The position numbers and the translations under genes were made by a program. The notes beneath the pieces were generated by a model. That model ran no database searches. It was not told the DNA's origin and saw only the letters and a program-made list of their open reading frames with translations. Positions 24,001 through 31,299 of a stretch of DNA of 64,000 nt are shown piece by piece (position 1 is the stretch's first letter; each line of letters starts with the position of its first letter). This stretch comes from Bradyrhizobium sp. BR13661. Its GTDB lineage: Bacteria; Pseudomonadota; Alphaproteobacteria; Rhizobiales; Xanthobacteraceae. The stretch covers positions 161,030 to 225,029 of the forward strand of contig NZ_JARXWB010000014.1 in assembly GCF_029892425.1 (NCBI RefSeq), given 5' to 3'.

Positions 24001-24462
24001 CTATTTGCTTCCATGCGCCGCTTTGTGTTGATCCACGTCACCATTCATCATGACCACGCCCTCGAAGCGTGAGAACGTCGCGGTCTTTTCCGGTGGCAGC
24101 CTGGCTTCGGCCCTCGCCAGATCCTTTTCGAGGCTCTCGGCATCCGCGACAGGAACGCCAGCTTTCACCAATGCGTCCCTGGTCTTGATGCCGTCTCCGG
24201 CGCAGAGAATAATGGTCCATGTCCCATGATCATTGCGCAACAGGGCGCGACCGCCCATCTCGCCCTGGGCCCAATCGGCAATCGCGTGTTTGCCTGACAC
24301 CATGATCGGCTCGACAGAAAGCGGCTCCTGCGGCTTATCGAATATGCCATGAAGAAGCTGAATGATGGATGCCTCGTCAGAGCCTGCCGGCGCAGCAATG
24401 CAGGCGATCGAGTGCATCATCAGGGCAACCAGCGTAGCCAAAGCTCTTTTGAACATCTCCAA
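24001..24462 (-). CDS. Copper-uptake-system-associated exported protein
   Basis: A 153-residue exported protein with a signal peptide ending in SIACIAAP. The conserved body IIQLLHGIFDKPQEPL, HAIADWAQGEMGGRALL and WTIILCAGDGIK matches a small rhizobial family that I recall being annotated as copper uptake system-associated. The molecular role is not established. It lies between two exported DJ-1/PfpI genes, 11 bp from the downstream one, in the operon headed by a RAPP leader and TonB receptor. The C-terminal MMNGDVDQHKAAHG has a few possible metal ligands. Confidence 0.8.
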   Translation of the reverse strand: MEMFKRALATLVALMMHSIACIAAPAGSDEASIIQLLHGIFDKPQEPLSVEPIMVSGKHAIADWAQGEMGGRALLRNDHGTWTIILCAGDGIKTRDALVKAGVPVADAESLEKDLARAEARLPPEKTATFSRFEGVVMMNGDVDQHKAAHGSK

Positions 24463-24503
24463 CTCCTTGGTCTCACACGAGCGTAAACAGATCCGTTCGG
24501 CGT

Positions 24504-25334
24504 TTAGCCATCGCGATATCTGGGATAGACTTCTCGCCCTATCTTTTCGGCGTCCTTGTTGAAGTCAACGAACATGTCGCGCATCATTTTTGTGACCTCG
24601 CTTGGGGCCTTCGCCGGCGTTCCGGCGTCGTATGGCGGCTCCGGCGCGTACTGCGCCATCAACTGAACGCATTCCGCATATTGCCGGTCCCGTAACTGCC
24701 CGACGAGCGAGAGGCCGAAATCGATTCCAGAGGTCACGCCGCCAGCCGTAATTCTGTTGCGGTCACGGACGATTCTGTCTTCGCTCGGCGTCGCGCCGAA
24801 CAGCGGTAACAGCGAAACCGCGGCCCAGTGCGACGTCGCCTTGTAGCCGGTGAGAAGTCCGGCTGCGCCCAGCAGCAATGAACCCGTGCAGACCGAGGTG
24901 ACGAATTTGGCGCGCGATCCGCGGTCTCTCAGAAAGCGAAGCGTGCTGTCGTCCTGCATCGCGGCGAGCGTGCCGGTCGCGCCACCGGGGACGCAGATGA
25001 TGTCGAGGTCAGCCGGGCATTCGTCGAAGCTCGCGCTGGGTTGAAACGCGAGCCCTGTGTCGCTCTTCACGATGTCTTTGCTCTTGCCGACAATGTGTGT
25101 CGTCGCGCCGAGAAGGCCGGTCAGCATGGCGTGCGGCCCGACCATGTCGAGTGCCGTGAACTCCGGATAGATGAGGAACGCAATCTGCTCTTTCCCCATC
25201 CAGCTCGCAGGCACCTGCGACATGTCATGACCGGTCGTCGTCCCGGCCGAGACCTCAGCGGCCGGTGCGGACCGCAGTCCCGCGGTGGCGAATCCCACGG
25301 CGGACGCGAGAAGCAGATCTCGTTTCGATATCAT
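24504..25334 (-). CDS. Exported DJ-1/PfpI protein, isonitrile hydratase type
   Basis: A 276-residue protein with a KRDLLLASAVGFATAGL signal, a short linker, then a DJ-1/PfpI domain. It has SVCTGSLLLGAAGLLTGY with the catalytic Cys, ATSHW, and GGVTSGIDFGLSL. It is a paralogue of the gene at 23210-23989 in the same operon, 69 bp after the receptor's stop. A 3' fragment with five substitutions in about 90 residues survives at 46132-46408, showing a recent duplication. Same tentative role: hydration or binding of an imported isonitrile-type ligand. Confidence 0.86.
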   Translation of the reverse strand: MISKRDLLLASAVGFATAGLRSAPAAEVSAGTTTGHDMSQVPASWMGKEQIAFLIYPEFTALDMVGPHAMLTGLLGATTHIVGKSKDIVKSDTGLAFQPSASFDECPADLDIICVPGGATGTLAAMQDDSTLRFLRDRGSRAKFVTSVCTGSLLLGAAGLLTGYKATSHWAAVSLLPLFGATPSEDRIVRDRNRITAGGVTSGIDFGLSLVGQLRDRQYAECVQLMAQYAPEPPYDAGTPAKAPSEVTKMMRDMFVDFNKDAEKIGREVYPRYRDG

Positions 25335-25403
25335 TCGTTCACTCCCAATACGTCGAGATGATGCGACACCCGTTCTGACTTCGGCGACAAGTCATCAAGG
25401 ACA

Positions 25404-27743
25404 TCAATATCGATAGGCAAGCGTACCGTAGAATGCGCGACCGTCGCCGGGCGCCACCTGACCGCCGAACCAGAGGAAGGGCACGAAGTATTTCTCGCCC
25501 GTCAGGTTCTTGACGTTGAACGACGCCCTCCAGTGCTCGGTCTCATAGGCAATCTTAGCGTCAACGGTGAAGTACCCTGGCGTCTTGTAGAGATTTAGGT
25601 TGTCGACATATTGCGACGACGCGACGTAGACACCGGCACCGGCGCTCCAGCCTCTGAGATAGGGCCAGTCGAAGGCGTAATTTATCCAAAACCGGCCTGA
25701 ATCTTCGGGAACACCGGGGACCCGGTTTCCTTGTGGCGTTCCCGCATTCGAGTCGGAATACCTGACATCCGTATGGCCGTAGCTTGCCAACACCTTCCAG
25801 TTCTTGCTGGGCTGCCAGATCAAGTCGGCCTCATAGCCCTTCGATTCCTGGGCGGATTCGGCCCCGATACCGACGCCAATTGTCACGGGCACGTTCTGGC
25901 GCTGGATGTCGAACACCGCGACGGTGCCGGTCAATTGGTCATTGATGTTGAATTTGAAGCCGCCCTCGATCTGCTTCGACGTTTCGGGTGCGATATTGGT
26001 GTTCAATGCCTGCGTGAATGGTTGCGTTTGCATCCCCTCGCTATAGCTCCCGTAGACCGACAGTCCGGGAATGAGATCGAGGACAGCTCCGAACCGGGGC
26101 AGAGCCTTGGTCGTGTCGGTGCCGAATTGAGTCGGCGCAAAAACTCCCGTACTGAACGGGTAGTTTTCGAGGTAGTCGATATTGATGCTCGCGAGCCTCA
26201 CGCCGGCAAGGATATGAAGACGATCGTAAATCGTGGACTGCAGTTGCGTGTATGCGCCCTTGGTGGTGTAGGCACTGTTGAAGTCGAAAAACGGGAAGAA
26301 AAAGGCTGCGGATGCCGCGGTGGGATCCGTGTACGGCGTCGGAAAGACAGGATTGTTCACCAGGTCGACCGGTGCAATGCCGAGGTCGGTGTTCATGTGA
26401 CCGCGATCGGTCACGCGGCTGTAGTCGGCGCCCGTGAGCCAGACGTTGTTGGTTGGGCCCAACCTGAAACGCGCCTCCAGATTGGGGTTCACGGAGAACT
26501 CCTGCTGCTTCTGCAGAAGATCGACATTCAACAGGCTCCAGGTCGTTGGACCGACATCCGGCGCGGCGGTTTGCGTTGTCTGGCTCCTCTGATCGAAACT
26601 TTGGTCCGCGAAACGAGCCTTGATGTTGAAGGACCAGATGGAATCGATCTTGCGATCGAACGTCGCCGTCACGCTCTTGACTTCGCTATAGCTCTTCGGA
26701 ATGTTTGAGGGGCCAATATACAGATCGGGATTGAGGCGGAAGCTACCCGCCACGGTGCCAACCGCCGGAAGTCCCTCATAGGCCTGTTGCTCGAGGCGCG
26801 AGATGCGCCCCTGGATCGTCAGCGTCGTGTCTTCCTTGTTCGTCAGTGTCAGTGTCGGATTGAATGAATAGCGGTCCTGGTGCACGACATCGACGAAGGT
26901 ATCGTTCGACGTATAGGCGCCCGTGAACCGGAACAACACGGTCTTGTCGGCTGAAAGCGGCTGGTTGAAATCAAAATACGGCTGCACATAGTTGTTCGTC
27001 CCGAACGTCACACCCGTTTCCAGGCTTGCCTTGTCGGTCGGCAGCTTCGAGACGACATTGATGGCGCCGCCGAGCGGGCTGCCCGCCCCGCCGCCATACA
27101 GGATCGCATTCGGCCCCTTCAAGACTTCGATACGTTCCACGTTCACCAGCGAGTCGCGGTCGCCCGCGTTGTACATGACGTTCATGCCGTCGAGATATTG
27201 CTGGGCCGCGAAACCGCGAACAGTTGTCAGGCCGTTCGGGCCCGTGGTGCCGATCGCGATGGTATTCGTCCCCTGCACATTCGAGACGTTCTGGATGGCC
27301 TCGGTGACTGTGACGTTGTTCTGGTCTGTGATGACGCTTCTTGGAATCACCTGGATCGACTGAGGAACCTGCTCGATCGGCGTTGCCGTCTTGGTCGCCG
27401 AGAATGATGACAACGCCCGATAGCCATCGACCGGCCCGGCGGTCGTCACGGTGGTGCCCGGCGGGAGCTTGAGATCCGGCAAGTTGAGAGCGGGATTATA
27501 GGTTCCGAGAGCGTTTGCGAGCGGCTTGACCACCGCGGTCGGCTCTGCTGGAGACGGCTTCGCGCTTGCGCGTTTGACACGCTTGGAGCCGGACCTTCCA
27601 GGAGCCGTCGCGCCGGCATCGCGTGCCTGATCTGGCGCCCGAACGGTTACGCCGGGCAGTTGAGTGGATTGGCCAAGGGCAATTTCGGGGACAGCGAGAA
27701 GCGCAACGACGCTCACGCCTCCCAGGGCACGAAAACGAAACAT
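25404..27743 (-). CDS. TonB-dependent siderophore-type receptor
   Basis: A 779-residue receptor from the ATG at 27743 (GGAGAG at 8-nt spacing, then signal peptide VALLAVPEIALGQ). The plug carries TATPIEQVPQSIQVIPRSV and IEVLKGPNAILYGGG; the barrel ends LAYRY, as in FhuA/FpvA-type receptors. It is preceded by a RAPP leader and followed by two exported DJ-1/PfpI proteins and a copper-uptake-associated protein. That context favours a copper-loaded chelator as ligand. Its Shine-Dalgarno can pair with the leader's last codons. Confidence 0.93.
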   Translation of the reverse strand: MFRFRALGGVSVVALLAVPEIALGQSTQLPGVTVRAPDQARDAGATAPGRSGSKRVKRASAKPSPAEPTAVVKPLANALGTYNPALNLPDLKLPPGTTVTTAGPVDGYRALSSFSATKTATPIEQVPQSIQVIPRSVITDQNNVTVTEAIQNVSNVQGTNTIAIGTTGPNGLTTVRGFAAQQYLDGMNVMYNAGDRDSLVNVERIEVLKGPNAILYGGGAGSPLGGAINVVSKLPTDKASLETGVTFGTNNYVQPYFDFNQPLSADKTVLFRFTGAYTSNDTFVDVVHQDRYSFNPTLTLTNKEDTTLTIQGRISRLEQQAYEGLPAVGTVAGSFRLNPDLYIGPSNIPKSYSEVKSVTATFDRKIDSIWSFNIKARFADQSFDQRSQTTQTAAPDVGPTTWSLLNVDLLQKQQEFSVNPNLEARFRLGPTNNVWLTGADYSRVTDRGHMNTDLGIAPVDLVNNPVFPTPYTDPTAASAAFFFPFFDFNSAYTTKGAYTQLQSTIYDRLHILAGVRLASINIDYLENYPFSTGVFAPTQFGTDTTKALPRFGAVLDLIPGLSVYGSYSEGMQTQPFTQALNTNIAPETSKQIEGGFKFNINDQLTGTVAVFDIQRQNVPVTIGVGIGAESAQESKGYEADLIWQPSKNWKVLASYGHTDVRYSDSNAGTPQGNRVPGVPEDSGRFWINYAFDWPYLRGWSAGAGVYVASSQYVDNLNLYKTPGYFTVDAKIAYETEHWRASFNVKNLTGEKYFVPFLWFGGQVAPGDGRAFYGTLAYRY

Positions 27744-27751
27744 CGGAAACT

Positions 27752-27857
27752 CTCCAACTCGGGCGCAATCGCCCGCCAACAGTCGACAACGTCATCGATT
27801 GCAGCCAGGCGGCCGCACCGATCTTGCGATTCTGGAAAAGTTAGGAGTTTGAAGGAG
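27752..27857 (-). promoter_or_regulatory. Pairing between leader end and receptor ribosome binding site
   Basis: On the minus strand, CTCC-TTCA-AACTC (27857-27845), within the leader's P-P-S-N-S codons, can pair with GAGTTGGAG (27760-27752) as 5 plus 4 bp with a 4-nt bulge. GGAG is the receptor Shine-Dalgarno, 8 nt before the ATG. The loop is long (about 85 nt) and has its own stems, so this is weaker than the other cases. Confidence 0.45.
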
Positions 27858-28224
27858 GAGCGCGGGCTCTTGCGTGTTTGGCGCTCCGAGATTCCCGCAG
27901 ATCTCGGGCCGCGCTGTGCCACACCACAGCTGTCGAAGTACGATAGAGCGCGGCGACAGCAATCTTGGGTGTCTGCGGAGATGCGCCGGCATGAGCCACC
28001 AGGCAACATAGCGCGCAGGCACCATCATGGGCTTGGTGTGGGCTCTGGTCGGACTGGCTGTCGGCTTCCCCGCCTCCCGTGTGGCAAATCGTGGCGCCGC
28101 CGAAGGCTGCCAACGGGTCAGAGAGAGCGGAGGCCGTCGCCCATGACGCACCGATTGGCGCGATGATCTGCATCATCAGCGCCAATAGGAAAGCCGGGAG
28201 ATAGATTTGCAGCCGACGCCGCAC
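27841..28224 (-). CDS. DUF2946-like leader protein, ends RAPPSNS
   Basis: A 127-residue protein with a GTG start. A membrane segment (YLPAFLLALMMQIIAPIGASW) precedes TICHTGGG and GACALCCLV, the shared cysteine pattern. His-rich spacer SPHQAHDG lies between. The C-terminus ARAPPSNS carries the RAPP arrest motif four residues before the stop-proximal Ser. Closely similar in layout to the leaders at 22527 and 44552. It heads the receptor and exported DJ-1 operon and is separated from the receptor start by 97 bp. Confidence 0.82.
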   Translation of the reverse strand: MRRRLQIYLPAFLLALMMQIIAPIGASWATASALSDPLAAFGGATICHTGGGEADSQSDQSPHQAHDGACALCCLVAHAGASPQTPKIAVAALYRTSTAVVWHSAARDLRESRSAKHARARAPPSNS

Positions 28225-28471
28225 TGGTCACCGCCCAATTTGGAACGTTCGAACTAATCACGGGGAACGTCGAGAGTCGACGCCAGTTCGCTTTGCGCAA
28301 TGGATACGAAGCAGTGCAGGAAAATAATCTTCGCCAACTGTATCCCAAATATCACGCGGATCAGACTGGAGCACAGTGAGATTTCGGGCCTCGGTCCAGG
28401 CTGACGACAAAAGACCGCGCTTTACCGTCCGGAAGATCGGCCAATATATGTGATCCGTAATGCCGCAGGCA

Positions 28472-28774
28472 CTAACATCCCTTTGCACGACTGGCATGAA
28501 CGAGAGCAACGTTGAGTAGCCGCGCTCTGTTTCGCACGGCCGACAGCGTCCGTCCCAGTTCCTTGGCTATGGTGCGACTGCCCATATTGGCCTGTACCAA
28601 CTGACGCAACATATGATCGTCCTCGATCGACCACCGTCGAGCTTCGATTCTGTCGCGCCGAAACTTCCAAAGATTGTTGTTCATAGCGAACCACAGCCGC
28701 CGCTTTGGTTTGGAATTTATTTTCCTTGATCGAGACGCCCGTTCTCTGAGCGCAATTGCTTGCGCCTGCCGCAT
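28472..28774 (-). CDS. Small HTH (SANT/Myb-like) DNA-binding protein
   Basis: A 100-residue frame. Residues about 47-90 (RRWSIEDDHMLRQLVQANMG, then SRTIAKELGRTLSAVRNRAR) form a Trp-led three-helix unit common in small rhizobial regulators. The first 30 residues may be untranslated; an internal ATG at 28684 starts nearer the domain. It is downstream of the orphan QGPP leader on the same strand, so the leader may control it, although a lost receptor gene is equally likely. The end overlaps an unsupported frame at 28258-28509. Confidence 0.6.
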   Translation of the reverse strand: MRQAQAIALRERASRSRKINSKPKRRLWFAMNNNLWKFRRDRIEARRWSIEDDHMLRQLVQANMGSRTIAKELGRTLSAVRNRARLLNVALVHASRAKGC

Positions 28775-28828
28775 GCCAGCGTGATTGTCATGCGAGCGGG
28801 CACCCGGATCTCGACGGGATCGATGTCG

Positions 28829-29221
28829 TCAGGCTGCCGAAGGTGGCCCTTGTGAGCAGCGCGGGCTGCGCCAGTCTGCTCCTGCGCCGTGGAATGGGCT
28901 CTCGACCGGACGAGAGGCCTCTATGCTCCGCTGATCAACAGGAAACGTGACTGCCACGGGAGTGATCGGTGCATGTGCGACGAAAAGGCAGACGTCACAA
29001 ATATGATGCGCCCGTGCAGGATACTGTGTTCCATCGTCGATCCGACCTGTTGTGCTCGGGCTGCCGCAGATCGACTGCTCCTGGCTGCCGAGCGCGAGCA
29101 TAGAAGCCGACAGAAAGTCCGCAGCGACCAGTTGAAGCGCAAACAAGTAGGCGATCACCAAACAGGTGGCCTGCCGAAGCCGTCCTTTCGCGAATTTGCG
29201 CGATCCCGCCCGCCTCTCCAT
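28829..29221 (-). CDS. DUF2946-like leader protein, ends QGPPSAA
   Basis: A 130-residue protein. A membrane segment (ATCLVIAYLFALQLVAADF) is followed by SICGSP and HHICDVCLFV. The C-terminus is CSQGPPSAA, close to QGPPSAI of the leader at 9706, and the membrane segments also match, so these two form one subfamily. It follows the SCO gene by 60 bp on the same strand, and no receptor or metal gene follows it. It may have lost its target gene, or may control the small HTH gene. Confidence 0.75.
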   Translation of the reverse strand: MERRAGSRKFAKGRLRQATCLVIAYLFALQLVAADFLSASMLALGSQEQSICGSPSTTGRIDDGTQYPARAHHICDVCLFVAHAPITPVAVTFPVDQRSIEASRPVESPFHGAGADWRSPRCSQGPPSAA

Positions 29222-29281
29222 CGGGGAATATTAGCACCCATTTGCACGATGGGGAGCCTGTGTCTTGTCCGGAACGGGCAA

Positions 29282-29926
29282 TTATCCCTTTACAGGATCG
29301 GAGAGCAATTTTCGTAACTTGGCGCGGGAGAGCTCTTCGGGCTCCTGGTAACTCATGAGGCCGACGAATTGCCCCTTGCGGTTCATCATGTAGATCGCCG
29401 CAGTGTGGTCCATCGTGTAATCGCCGTCCTTCAAAGGAATCTTGCGGGCATATACGTGGTATTTGGCCATGACCGCGGCGACGTCGCTCTCCGTGCCAGA
29501 TAGGCCCGTAATGTGCGGGTCGAACGACGACAGATAGAGCGCCAACTGTTGCGGCGTATCTCGTTGGGGATCCACGGTGATAAAGAGGACATTCAGCTCA
29601 CTAGCCTCCTTGCCGAGCTCTTTCAGCAGTCCGGTCATTTCCGTCAGGGTTGTCGGGCAGACATCCGGACAGTTGGTGAATCCGAAGAACACCAGCGCGG
29701 GCTTGCCAAGGAGGTCGCGGTCCGTGACCCGATTTCCGCGCTGGTCGATCAGCGAAAATGCGCCGCCGACGCCCGAGCTTGACGGTAAGCTGCTCCTGCC
29801 TTGCAAGCGGCTCCAGGTCACGGCTATCGCCGCGCTCAACACCGCAAGCACAACGATTGCGGTCACGGTGAAGTATGCGCGCTGTATGTTGCGTGCCTTC
29901 GGCGATCCACCCTTTGTCGAACTCAT
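29282..29926 (-). CDS. SCO1/SenC-family copper-delivery protein
   Basis: A 214-residue membrane-anchored periplasmic protein. The N-terminal helix (AYFTVTAIVVLAVLSAAIAVTW) is followed by a thioredoxin fold with the copper site GFTNCPDVCPTTL and the distal His in YTMDHTAAIYMM. Such proteins load or reduce the CuA site of cytochrome oxidase. Full length and intact. It is divergent from the small membrane protein gene at 30117, with a 19-bp palindrome between, and upstream of a QGPP leader. Confidence 0.94.
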   Translation of the reverse strand: MSSTKGGSPKARNIQRAYFTVTAIVVLAVLSAAIAVTWSRLQGRSSLPSSSGVGGAFSLIDQRGNRVTDRDLLGKPALVFFGFTNCPDVCPTTLTEMTGLLKELGKEASELNVLFITVDPQRDTPQQLALYLSSFDPHITGLSGTESDVAAVMAKYHVYARKIPLKDGDYTMDHTAAIYMMNRKGQFVGLMSYQEPEELSRAKLRKLLSDPVKG

Positions 29927-29997
29927 GGTCCGCCGATCCTTGTCTTGGGCGGCTTCTTTCGATCGTCAAGCCATAACCGGCGCGATGCAATGACTTA

Positions 29998-30016
29998 ATT
30001 GGACATTTTGTCCAAT
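29998..30016. promoter_or_regulatory. Palindrome in the SCO/bd-region divergent promoter
   Basis: ATTGGACA (29998-30005) and TGTCCAAT (30009-30016) are perfect 8-bp arms with a 3-nt centre. The site lies between the SCO gene (start 29926) and the small membrane gene (start 30117). It is probably an operator; the regulator is unknown. It is not a FixK box. Confidence 0.55.
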
Positions 30017-30116
30017 GGCCGACGCGTCAGCGCGCGGCCATCGAAGACATTCAGTGGAATGCGAAAGGGCTGGACCCGAGAGTTTGCGTGATGATTGCCC
30101 GTTGCGGAGATTTCAC

Positions 30117-30347
30117 ATGACAAATGAAGCACTGAAGTCGTTCGCCAGCCATATCCTCATCCCCTTCATGATGGGCGCGGTCATTGGCCTGTTGTTCATG
30201 TCCGCACTCTACTTCCTCGACGTTGGCGGCTTTCGCTCGCTGTTGGCCAGGACCGGGGAAAGCCCGTTTGATGTCGGCCTGATCCCGGTGGCCTTCGCGT
30301 TCGGATCGCTGGCAATCGGGACCCGTGAGTTGCTCATCGACAATTGA
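30117..30347 (+). CDS. Small two-helix membrane protein
   Basis: 76 residues from the ATG at 30117, with GGAG eight bases upstream; a longer frame from 30015 lacks a signal. Two hydrophobic helices (HILIPFMMGAVIGLLFMSALYFL and VGLIPVAFAFGSLAIGT) are joined by a short basic loop. No family recognised. It lies between SCO and the bd oxidase operon, just ahead of the FixK box, and may be a respiratory accessory subunit. Confidence 0.65.
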   Translation: MTNEALKSFASHILIPFMMGAVIGLLFMSALYFLDVGGFRSLLARTGESPFDVGLIPVAFAFGSLAIGTRELLIDN

Positions 30348-30385
30348 CGGCAGGCAGTGGGATTTTGACGTGGCATGCCCTTCAT

Positions 30386-30399
30386 TTGACCCAGATCAA
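30386..30399. promoter_or_regulatory. FixK/FNR-type box
   Basis: TTGACCCAGATCAA matches the TTGAC/T-N4-A/GTCAA consensus on both half-sites. It lies about 95 bp before the RAPP leader that heads the bd oxidase operon, so low oxygen should induce the operon. Confidence 0.75.
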
Positions 30400-30492
30400 A
30401 TGGGTACGGCTGAAGTATATCTAAGGCTAGCAGGCCTCCAACCGCTTCATTGGCGAGCGACGGTGAGAACGTACGACACATCCCTCGACAGA

Positions 30493-30906
30493 ATGCGGCG
30501 CAGCTTCCGCCGTAGGGTCGCGGCTGCGTTCTGCACGGTCGCGCTCTTGTTCAACGTCGTTTGCGGCGTCGTTCTGTCGGCCGGCCCATCTCAAGCAGAC
30601 ATCGCGGCGCGCGCTCTGGAGAATGGCTGGACCATCATATGCTCCGCGAATGGGGCGCTTGTCATCGACGCGGATGGAAATCGCGTTCCAGACGATCCGG
30701 TCGGACATCCGGGTGCGACCGGTCCGCACTGTCTCTTCTGCCTTCCGCTGATGCACGGGAATGTCTCCATCGCGACGGCGGCGACAATTGCGGCCATTTC
30801 GCCGCAGGTGCTCCGGCATTCCTTGCCGCCTGCGGACGTAACCATCGCACGCATTGCGTCCATCCAGGCGTGGCCACGCGCACCACCGTCGTCGTTGATC
30901 GGTTAG
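30493..30906 (+). CDS. DUF2946-like leader protein, ends RAPPSSLIG
   Basis: 137 residues from the ATG at 30493; an in-frame GTG at 30463 is an alternative and the frame stays open further upstream. A membrane segment (VAAAFCTVALLFNVVCGVVL) precedes TIICSANG and a metal-type motif GPHCLFCLPLMHGN. The C-terminus is PRAPPSSLIG. It lies downstream of a FixK box and heads the run small TM protein - cydA - cydB - cydX - Crp. No strong pairing with the next ribosome binding site was found by eye, although CCGTCGTCG and CGACGTACGG nearby can form a stem. Confidence 0.72.
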   Translation: MRRSFRRRVAAAFCTVALLFNVVCGVVLSAGPSQADIAARALENGWTIICSANGALVIDADGNRVPDDPVGHPGATGPHCLFCLPLMHGNVSIATAATIAAISPQVLRHSLPPADVTIARIASIQAWPRAPPSSLIG

Positions 30907-30975
30907 AATCTCGCCTCTCGCCGCGACGTACGGCGTGAACGTGCCGGCTACCGGCCTCTCGATCACGGACTACTC

Positions 30976-31278
30976 ATGCCTACTCTTCCAACGCGTGCCT
31001 CGGCGCGTGTTGCGCCGCGCGCCGATGGCCACATCGGCGCAACCGGCGCGCACGTCGCCGCCACGACATCGGGCGTGCGGGCTGTCTCGGCCGCGCTTGG
31101 CGATTTCGTCCGGGCTGGATTCCGTCCGCGCACGCCGCTGCAAAGGGGAATTGCCGCGGCGCTTGTCATCAAGCTCGTCGTGGTCATCGCACTCAGGGTC
31201 TTCGTCTTCGCGGACGAAACTCGCGTCATCCCGACCGATCACACCGTCGCACGTGCGATGGGGGTGGAGCGGCGGTAA
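30976..31278 (+). CDS. Small single-helix protein ahead of cydA
   Basis: 100 residues. A disordered Ala/Arg-rich N-terminus is followed by one transmembrane helix (GIAAALVIKLVVVIALRVFVF) and a conserved-looking tail DETRVIPTDHTVARAMGV. It is 21 bp before cydA and clearly in the same operon. No family known to me; an accessory or assembly subunit of the bd oxidase is the obvious guess. The start is uncertain because the ribosome binding site is weak. Confidence 0.55.
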   Translation: MPTLPTRASARVAPRADGHIGATGAHVAATTSGVRAVSAALGDFVRAGFRPRTPLQRGIAAALVIKLVVVIALRVFVFADETRVIPTDHTVARAMGVERR

Positions 31279-31299
31279 ACCCAAAGAACGGAAAATCTC

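Noticed and set aside
25731..26708. Long plus-strand frame antisense to a TonB receptor
   Set aside because: The minus strand encodes a complete receptor with plug and barrel motifs; this is a shadow.
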